This document shows positions 56,650-64,000 of a DNA stretch of 64,000 bases, one piece after another (within the stretch, counting starts at the first letter, position 1; every line of letters starts with the position of its first letter). The stretch comes from Tetracentron sinense (taxonomy: Eukaryota; Streptophyta; Magnoliopsida; Trochodendrales; Trochodendraceae), in contig CM026564.1 in NCBI GenBank assembly GCA_015143295.1, positions 16,852,416-16,916,415 of the forward strand, written 5' to 3'. Both the position numbers and the translations under genes were made by a program. The notes under the pieces are model-generated. The model was given only the letters and a program-made list of their open reading frames with translations, searched no databases and was not told the origin of the DNA.

Positions 56650-57715
56650 TACTCCTACAGACTCAAGAAAACAGAAAAATTAGATTCTAACATTTCTAAG
56701 ACTCCTTAAACCTATTTTATCCAGCTGAATTAGAGCTTTAATTTTCCTGTGAATATTATTATGCATATGAAAAATACCCGAAGCCATTCTTTCACACCCA
56801 AGATTAGCCAACTCATCAGCCACTGAAATAGCTTCCCGATAGATGTGATGGAGAGAAAAACTACCCGTCATAAGAGTCTTAATCTGTTTATTCCAATACC
56901 AAGTTTTCCAAGATCCTGAAACTTTGTCATTCCACTCTTCAACCACTCTTAGAATCTGATTCAATAATCACGTTGAACATATGAAGATTCTTACAAAGAT
57001 ATAACCCATCTAAAAGCGCACGTGTTTCCGAAATATAGTTAGAGCAACTACCATAGTAAAAGAAAAAGTAAGCAACAAAATTACCGTTGTGATCGCTAAT
57101 GATACCCCCTCCTCCCGCATTACCAGGATTACCATTGGACGCACCATCAACATTCAACTTAAATTTGGATCGAGGAGGATATATCCATTTAACAAGAACC
57201 ACCCTGAATTTACTGAGAGAAAAAGCTCTATTAAGGAATAAGGGAGATAAATCAAAATGCTTATTCTCGTAAAAGGAGTGGATAGCACAAACTTTTTTAG
57301 TGATCAAGGCAATGAGAAATCTAGCATTACGCACCTTGTTAAGGTACATTGGATAAAATCAAGATTGTTGTAACAAATGAAGCACCAGGAGGAGAAATAT
57401 TTCCAAACTAAAGAAACAAGCTCACTATTATTCAAAGATGGTTAGTACTCTTAACACAAAGAGAATTGCAACAGCAACATTTACTAACCTTTAGAATACC
57501 AATCTTTTGAATTGTTATATCAGTTGGAATGATACGATGCATAATTTTCCAGCAAAAGACACGAATTTTAGTAGGGACAATCGGATTCCAGACAAATTTC
57601 GTCCACTGTAACTCATTCCTTTTATCCCTCATTATATCCCAAGTAGACTGAACAAAGAAATCTCCAGTAGAGGTGGAATTCCAAACATATTTGTCTTCCT
57701 CATTAGAAATAGAGT
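56650..57715 (-). pseudogene. L1-type LINE 3' end: zf-RVT and RNase H
   Basis: On the - strand: EDKYVWNSTSTGDFFVQSTW, then WTKFVWNPIVPTKIRVFCWK, IMHRIIPTD (zinc-binding region after reverse transcriptase, zf-RVT), then WIYPPRSKFKLNVDGASNGN, PGNAGGGGIISDHNG, ETRALLDGL and ESDSKSG (plant RNase H of the RVT_3 type, DGAS and ESDS catalytic blocks), ending NRVVEEWN ... IYREAISVADELANLGC. Frame breaks fall at about 57430 and 56950. It is a 5'-truncated LINE copy, and no RT catalytic core is present. Purine-rich A and G runs (56460-56640) lie at its 3' side. Confidence 0.82.
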
Positions 57716-57864
57716 AGTTACCAGTTTTAATACTAACTAGTACTTATAAAATTCAAATATAAGACTTATATTTAACTCTTTTTATGAATAAAAGAATTGA
57801 ATTGAGAAGGATGTACAAAAGAGGAATGACCGAATGAGACTATTCCCCCTATAACTATAAGTAC

Positions 57865-58320
57865 TTACAAAAAGACAGTCATAAAAAAAAATTTCGCTAA
57901 TTCTGGACAAAAATTTACAAGTGGCATACTCAAACTTCTTATGTGCAGCCGACCAATTTCAAAGGCCCCACTCAATTTAGCTGCATAGTTTGGGGACTGA
58001 GGAGTCCATCCCATTAAATATCTTTTTGTTATGTAACTTCTATTATTACTGGAAGGAAAAGAAATTCGACATCGTTTGTACAATTCACAAACTTCACACT
58101 AAAACTTAGAGTTATATGACTTAACAAACTTGTATGGAAATAATAATCTAAGAGACTTTGAGGATAAATGACCTAGGAGAGCATGCCATAAAGATAATCT
58201 CTCTAATACTACTGGAATCATAGTTAAAAGTAATAGGTGTACAATGTACTGCATGTATCAAACAAGTATAGCCCATTGGATTCACAACCACCTCTAATCG
58301 TCCTCTTCATAATCAAGTCT
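57865..58320 (-). pseudogene. Ty1-copia fragment, pre-integrase part
   Basis: On the - strand, in broken frames: a G.LYLFDTCSTLY-like piece, a LFPYKFVK-like piece, CEVCELYKRCRISFPSSNNR, then SYITKRYLMGWTPQSPNYA. This resembles the copia GAG_pre-integrase segment (HxxLGHPS...LFP....C..CxLAKxxRxxFP). It is separated from the piece at 58757-59080 by a LINE fragment. Stops are frequent. Confidence 0.6.
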
Positions 58321-58745
58321 GTTTTTTTTTAATCGATAATCAAGCATGTATATTAGAAAAGAGAGAACATAATTACAAACCATAAGATAGTTCACGAGCT
58401 CGTGAACCCTAAAGAGAGAGACAGAAAGAAAGAAAGAAAATTATATGGTAACCCCTAACTGGTTGCCCAAAACTTATCTGAGCAGCACAGTCAGGCTAAC
58501 AGAACCCCTAGACGTTCTAAAAGCCTACCGAACTCATCAATTTCCCAATTGTTTATCCTCCGTCTCAACTTAGGACCCCATAACACCCCAACACTCCCCC
58601 TATCGATGTAATCCCCTATAGACTCATTCCTATCGACAACTAAACGGAAGATGATACGAAAGTCATCCTGAAGTTTTGTGGCACTATACCACACATCCTT
58701 CCGAAACCTAACCTCTGACCCATCCCCTCATTAAACTCAAAATAT
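58321..58745 (-). mobile_element. Short LINE fragment nested in the copia remnant
   Basis: On the - strand: FRIIFRLVVDRNESIGDYID, RGSVGVLWGPKLRRRINNWE, IDEFGRLLERLGVLL, which resembles plant L1-type LINEs (R..NDWE.EE...LL). A T-run at 58322-58330 is a poly(A) tail on the - strand. The flanking word taatcaag occurs at both sides (about 58311-58318 and 58755-58762) and may be the target duplication. It is heavily 5'-truncated. Confidence 0.6.
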
Positions 58746-58756
58746 GGAACTACTAA

Positions 58757-59080
58757 TCAAGAAACTGCAATGATCCCCTTCCACATCCCTACACCATGGG
58801 AAACCCTTGACGAGTTGATGTCCTTCGGGACCCAACGAGATTGTTCCCCGAATTTGGCCACAATTAGGAAAACACTATGCGTAGGAAGCAAAGTTACACT
58901 ACAATTCAACTGTTCAGTAATACTACTCACAGAAAGAAGGCTTGAAGGAAAACAAGGCACATGAATAACAAATAGAAAAGATGAGAGTTTATACATTTTA
59001 CCACTAGAATTAGACAAGGTACTATTGGAAAATTTAATATTGGTAGAAGTATCATAGGAAAGAAAAACATCTCCTACCAA
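58757..59080 (-). pseudogene. Ty1-copia fragment, protease/pre-integrase part
   Basis: SNSTLSNSSGKMYKLSSFLF, VIHVPCFPSSLLSVSSITEQ, LNCSVTLLPTHSVF matches the copia stretch after the protease (family pattern L..VLHVP.F..NLLSVS.LT..LNC.V.F.P..C.F). It is one open frame of 107 codons without the rest of the polyprotein. Its continuation on the - strand is the piece at 57865-58320, beyond the nested LINE. Confidence 0.72.
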
Positions 59081-59179
59081 TCATATGAGCAGAGATTCCA
59101 GAATGGATGATCCTTTGAGTGGATGAATGAGGAGGGTCATGATTAGAAGTTACAAATATACCTGACTGCTCTATAGGTG

Positions 59180-59678
59180 TCTCTCTGTCTGAGATTGAAG
59201 AGATGTCTTGATAGCAGCAAGTGATTCTAGAGCTCTCTTTTCTCTAAGAGATGTCTTTCGACATTATGCAAATTGTTTAGGTCCTTTTCCATGAGAACCT
59301 AGAGCTCTCTTTCCTCGTTTTTCAAAATTGGTCAGGTATTTAAGTGTACTGACTGATCAAAATATAGTAATTGTCTTGCTTTATTTTAAGATGTTGGGAG
59401 TGGTCGATGAGGATAGGGCATTGATTTGGTAAACCTAGGTTGGGTTAAAAGTTTGAGCTTTCCCTCTTGCCAATTTATCTCCTGCCCTTATTACAATATT
59501 AATGTTATGGGACTTTGCTAGTTGCTTTTTCTATAGTTAGCAAAATGGGATATGGCATTATACATGTTGGATATGTTTCATAACCAAATTCTTGTGTGAT
59601 TGGGGTTAGTTCTAACTTGCAGCTCTGTATTATCTATTCAAAGCGTTACTGAATTCTTAGGAATATCTTTGATTGCAG
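59180..59678. other. No gene recognised; possible intron upstream of the right-hand gene
   Basis: Repeated agagctctctttctctaagaga-type words near 59230-59310. T-rich sequence before the acceptor at 59677-59678 is consistent with intron DNA. I see no exon here. Confidence 0.4.
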
Positions 59679-59749
59679 ATTTCGAAGCAAAAGTTCACCT
59701 ATTGGATTTTGCACTTGAACGCATCACCTTATCATTAAAAGAAATAACG
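59679..59749 (+). CDS. Unrecognised gene, exon block 1
   Basis: After acceptor ttgcag: (D)FEAKVHLLDFALERITLSLK, EIT, then donor gtaacc. With a preceding G the first codon would be Asp. The residues suggest an amphipathic helix. The exon joins in phase to the next block. No family is recognised, and no start exon is found upstream. Confidence 0.6.
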
Positions 59750-59859
59750 GTAACCTTCTTCTGGATCTATCTTTTCCTTGTATCCTGGATTCCCATGTAG
59801 ATTAAGTGATCTTTTTCATTGAACTGTTAAAAGTTGTGTTGGTCTTTCTCCTATGGCAG

Positions 59860-59970
59860 CTAGATCCACTGATCAAGGCCTTGGAGTATGTAATTGGTGA
59901 CAGTAATTCCTTGGAAGGGAGACTTGAAGTAGCACAAACAGATGTAGAGGTTCTTGACTCCACCCTCATA
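59860..59970 (+). CDS. Unrecognised gene, exon block 2
   Basis: After acceptor tggcag: LDPLIKALEYVIGDSNSLEG, RLEVAQTDVEVLDSTLI, then a possible donor gtagga. Together with block 1 it gives a continuous, charged, helix-prone peptide (EIT|LDPLIK), which is more gene-like than the random frames nearby. The opposite-strand frame at 59802-60131 is its shadow. Confidence 0.6.
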
Positions 59971-61750
59971 GTAGGATTGCATATCTGTTTTTCTTGTGGC
60001 ATCTTGAATGTGCTTATGTATAATTTTTCAAAGGTTTTGAATTTGGAGTAGGGACTTCTATCAAAACATATTGAAAATTTGAAACATATTGACTCTCGAA
60101 AATGCGATAAAGGTGGCCATCTATGAGTCATTTTCCGATGGTATTATTGACTCATTGTTGTTCTAAATCATCTATGGTTCATTTTATGATGGTTTTATTT
60201 CACACATTGACTTTTTAATTTAGGGTTTAGAAACTCTGTCCCTATGTGGTTGCACTATTTGTATATGTAATATTATGTGTTTTATTATCCTGTTTAGGGG
60301 CATGCAACCTAATTAAGAAAGTATATGTCCCATAACATAGTGTAGCCTATGAGTCTCTGATGAGGCTGCTCTCTAATCTCTTGGGGGTTCGCAACCTCTT
60401 GCATCATGTGTCGTTATGGGAGCTTCCCATGTTCATGGGGACACAATGTCTGACATGTGGGCTATTCTTGGAGCTCATACCCTTTCTCTTAGCAAGACAA
60501 TTCTTCTACTCAGTTCATATAAATAAAATTCGTTGAAACCGATACAAAACGGGCGATACGTATAGGTTTCATTAACCCCCTATACGATATTTATATTTTA
60601 TACTGATACAAAATAGGCGATACATATAGTTTTTTCATTCATTGTGTAATTGTAATTGTGTTTGCTACTTTGTCTTTGAGTCACTTCCCATGACTTTATA
60701 TTTGGTTCCCATGACTTTAAAGTTCTTTCCTAGTAGCTGTATAGACGTATGGCATCTCTTAGCAAAGTGGCTATATAAACTTAAAGAATGTGGTAATGCT
60801 TCTTGCTTTGATTAGACCCTTAATCTCTTCATTTTTTTTTACTTTTACCCTGATAAAAAAGTATTTTCTAATTTCATACCGGTTTTAACTAGTATTTAGA
60901 AGGCGAAGGACGAAAGGAGTGAGGGAAGATGTTAGGACCTCCAGATGCGTGCTCACTCATTTTGAAAATATTATGAAAATTGCAGTAAGATTCAAAAAAG
61001 TAATGCGAGAATATATATATATATATATTCTCATATGATATCGTTTTGAGAGGCAAAAAAATACTGTATTTTGGATTCTTCCTTTTGTCTTTATATACAT
61101 ATTGGGAAACAAATGATGTTAGGTCATCAATTCATTTTGCGGATTATCGAATCCAACAAACGGTCACAACTATGGGCCAATGGCTCCAAATGCCCTCAAC
61201 ATCTACTAGTGAGAAAGGATTTCACCATATACAAGTTATTAAACATGATTAATGAAGTTTAGAAAAAGAAACAGAGAACATATTTAACTCTCAGTTATGA
61301 CACAAGGATCCTGTTTCTTCTGTTCGTGTATGAGGCGCACGCCTCAAAATTTAGGAGAGGCTCAAGTTGTTAATTGTGCACCTCACACTTTGAGGAGTAA
61401 GATTCAGCCTTTAGGGGATTTGAGCATCTAAGGTGCTTCAAGGTGTAAGCCTCACATGCCTTTTAAAACACTAGTTTTATCTCCATTTAATTTCAATCGA
61501 GTGGCAACTGCTGTTTGGGGAACTCAATTGGCCAAACTGCATTTCAAAAACTTGGTCAAATAAGTCGGTTTGCCTGGTCCATCTCAATTAAGTGATTCTT
61601 GTAAGTTATAGAAACTATCTGCAGTGAATTAAATTGGTAACCAATTTCTTCCTTTGCTTTGCTGCATGATGTTGCCACGGCTAACCCTCACTATATGAAA
61701 ATAAATTTGGGCATTGGGCTGATGTGGAATCGCTAATTAACGAACTGCAG
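59971..61750. other. Long intron-like stretch with dispersed repeats
   Basis: No exon recognised. It contains two copies of a gatacaaaa..ggcgatac phrase (60540-60620), a (TA)n run at 61012-61028, and at 61325-61480 a second copy of the gcctc/gaggc repeat seen at 13308-13425. Confidence 0.45.
61325..61480. repeat. Dispersed repeat rich in gcctc/gaggc, copy 2
   Basis: gaggcgcacgcctc at the left (a hairpin), cctcacactttgaggagtaa in the middle, aaggtgtaagcctcacatgc and ttttaaaacactag at the right. The counterpart is at 13308-13425. It lies in the putative intron of the right-hand gene. Confidence 0.55.
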
Positions 61751-61822
61751 CAGATTGAAGGCATCCAATCCGTCTCGAAGGGCCGTTTTTTCTTGAGTCC
61801 TGGTTTAGCTCCAACCTTTCAG
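61751..61822 (+). CDS. Unrecognised gene, exon block 3
   Basis: QIEGIQSVSKGRFFLSPGLA, PTFQ, 24 codons, between acceptor ctgcag and donor gtacgc. The same frame is open upstream (ADVESLINELQ), so the exon may start earlier with a heptad-like stretch if another acceptor is used. It joins in phase to block 4. Confidence 0.6.
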
Positions 61823-62582
61823 GTACGCACACCTTAAGGGCAAGGTTTTAAAACTTGATATGGACTTGATGAAAGCTCAAGTCAAGCCAACTCAACTTTT
61901 GCATTGAGCTTTCGGGTTGAAGAAGCACATGTTTATATTTGTTTACGAGCTTCCCAAGTACTGTTATAAATATTTTCTTGCATACTGAATTTTCGAGTAT
62001 CTGTTTCATTTTACTTGATATTTACGTAAGGGGTGTCTAAGGTCTCAATGTTATCGAATATAAATACATACATAACTGCATAGCTGTACATAGATGTGAA
62101 GCAGGGGTTTGGTGCCCACCATTTTTACCCTCAGCATAGAATCCACACAAAAAGTGAACTGATCTGATGATCATTTCCAGCTGTCGAATTTCTCTTGTAA
62201 ATTCTTCATATTCTTTTGACTGCATAAGTTCAGAACTATTATTTTCTCCCTTAAATAGACCAAGTTAACTCTTGAGCTCACACCCAAATCTTGATAAAAT
62301 CAGTTTGTTTTTCTTTAGCACTGTAATGGGATTTTAAGTATGAAAAATTGTGCATCTTTAAATACCGATTTTCTCTATTGGAACCCCAGAAGTGAAACAT
62401 TGGTTTTGCAGTTCATGGATTGAAAAAGATGCACCAATAGAAGGAAACTAGAAACTTCATTCTATAATGTCTATGGATCTTGTATTTTGCCTAATTCTAT
62501 ACTTTCAATGCTGTAGAGAATATTAGCTTTTTGTGTCATCTAGTTTTGAAACATTCTGCCATCGATCTTTCTTGTGTTTCAG

Positions 62583-62651
62583 GTCTATATGGCATCCAAG
62601 TTTGAAAACCAATACAAGTTACTTGCTCGGTCGGAAAACAAAGTACAAGAG
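62583..62651 (+). CDS. Unrecognised gene, exon block 4
   Basis: VYMASKFENQYKLLARSENK, VQE between acceptor tttcag and donor gtatga. Charged, with heptad-like spacing (probable coiled coil). Phase 0 on both sides, matching blocks 3 and 5. Confidence 0.62.
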
Positions 62652-63247
62652 GTATGAATCTTGCTAGTTTTGGCTTCAATGGTCAAAATTGTTAAGACAA
62701 CCCTGTAAGTTAAAACTTAGCCAGTCTGACTGTTTGAGTCACATGAATTTCATTTTCTTTAAAGTTAAAAATGAGTTATTTGATCATATTAGTACTAAAC
62801 AAATGTGAATAACGAATCAGATGACAGGGGAAACCCGTCTGTTCAATTTTTATACATTATTATTGCCCAAAGATGACTGCACATTGTTATGACTCTTCAC
62901 ATTGATTTCATTTTTAAAAACACCATCTCCAAATTAATGAGGCCATAATTTAATTCAAGTGGTAGATTATAGTTTGTCTCAGGATCTCTGTTTAAGAGAA
63001 GTCCCAAAGGAGTGAGGAGCTCTATGATGCATGTCATTCCTTGGAAAGTTGGAAGTATGAACAGAGGTGGAGCCCATCAGTTCCAGATGGATCCTGTTAT
63101 AAGGGGTGTACTTCACCCCGCTTTATATTATGCAGCATTTACATGCCGCTGCGTCATAGATTTTTTATATATAGTTTAATTGTCATTATAGCTCTCTTGA
63201 TTAAGTTCAGAAAGAAACTAACTAAAATTGGATATATCTTTGAGCAG

Positions 63248-63322
63248 GTGATAGTGCAAGCTTCCTTGGATAAAGAAGAGATGAAAGCTGTAATTCTAAC
63301 ATGTACAAATAGGATGGAGTAA
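63248..63322 (+). CDS. Unrecognised gene, exon block 5 (last seen)
   Basis: After acceptor gagcag: VIVQASLDKEEMKAVILTCT, NRME, then TAA at 63320-63322. Alternatively the exon ends before a GT donor at 63319 (gtaaac) and the gene continues beyond the window or is cut. Joined peptide from blocks 3-5 is continuous and coiled-coil-like. I cannot name the protein. Short exons with clean GT-AG borders and in-phase joins are the evidence for a real or recently real gene. Confidence 0.58.
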   Translation: MIVQASLDKEEMKAVILTCTNRME

Positions 63323-64000
63323 ACATCTTCTTAACCTTTTAACGTTCATTGATTGCTGTAAATTCCCTCTCCCCTAGTGTTCGACCCTGTTGGCCAAATG
63401 GATTGTGCTCCATGTCGCGATCTTGAAATGCAGGCTCCTTCCCAACATTCTTACTAAAAGAGAAGGAAAATGCAAAATTCCTTTTGCCATTTCTTTGACT
63501 TGCTATCTTTGAAATTAATTTCTTCATTTTTCAGTTACCAATTTAATAATAGTAATGATTATTTCTTGTTAGATTTACACACGAAAGGAATGCTTCCTTA
63601 AACTTAAATTGCCCATTAAAATTTAAAAGAGCAAAATATTCTTGCCATCAATTAACGGGCCAAGATAATGGGCCTTAGCCCAACATATGACTGAAGAATT
63701 TTAGTAACCTTTTTTTGGTAAGAGGTAATATAACACCTAAAACACACAAACACACTCAATCGGACCTAAGGTAAACGCTAAGGTGTCATAAGGGTGAGTC
63801 CAAGCAACCACTCCAAAAGGGCCTGGCTAATGGAGGGTTGATGGCCCTTTTTATGCCCCTTGCAAGGTCGGTAACCAGCCGACGTGGGACTAAGAGGGAT
63901 AATACCCAGCTTCAAACACGGATTTGATTACAATTTTAGTAACCTCGATGGAAATTTGTGAATTTTTTTTTACCATTATTGTCTTTCAATATATGCTCGG
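63323..64000. other. Right flank, probable repeat at 63650-63935
   Basis: No gene is recognised. 63840-63900 (ggagggttgatggccctttt, tatgccccttgcaaggtcgg, accagccgacgtgggac) resembles the end region of common plant LTR/TRIM-like repeats, but I cannot define its termini in the window. Confidence 0.4.

Overview
This is nuclear DNA of a flowering plant. It is AT-rich, split by introns and dominated by transposable elements. I see no bacterial-style operons, tRNA or rRNA genes, or CRISPR arrays. The plant assignment rests on a class I KNOX exon, exons of a plant BEACH-domain protein, a Tekay/Del-type Ty3-gypsy chromovirus, Ty1-copia, L1- and RTE-type LINE fragments, and a piece of plastid rpl16. 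I cannot name the species.

Layout. (1) 1-12040 and 14834-20880 are two tandem copies (A and B) of one segment. Each holds a single truncated KNOX2-domain exon (KNAT2/KNAT6-like) followed by an array of ~178 bp repeats. Copy A alone carries a solo LTR at 630-6242, with a second solo LTR at 3042-6192 nested inside it, and a ~1 kb inverted-repeat element at 8807-9819. A hAT-like element (12041-13307) sits between the copies. (2) 20880-26113 is intergenic DNA with a decayed RTE LINE end and LTR debris. (3) 26119-32075 is a solo LTR with another solo LTR (29646-31581) inside it; both have 5-bp target duplications. (4) 33133-44296 is the fossil of a BEACH-domain protein C-class gene on the + strand. 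Exon borders are still readable, but it has frameshifts, a MITE in one exon, a solo LTR and a local duplication in one intron, a copia fragment where the PH and early BEACH exons should be, and no WD40 end. (5) 45196-56380 is an almost full-length Tekay-type gypsy element on the - strand. It has two ~3 kb LTRs, a 5-bp target duplication, a PBS and a PPT. It is dead: nonsense codons, a deleted integrase core, and an insertion carrying plastid rpl16 sequence. (6) 56650-59180 holds L1-type LINE and copia fragments, partly nested. (7) 59679-63319 holds five exon-like blocks of an unrecognised + strand gene with good splice borders.

How it fits together. Nothing here looks like a working pathway. 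The window records layered insertion: gene or gene fragment, then duplication, then transposons, then LTR-LTR recombination to solo LTRs, then small deletions. At two places (copy B for the 630-6242 element; a local tandem repeat for the 35218-38243 element) the uninterrupted target site survives nearby, so the insertion events can be read directly. The only candidate for a living gene is the partial one at the right end.
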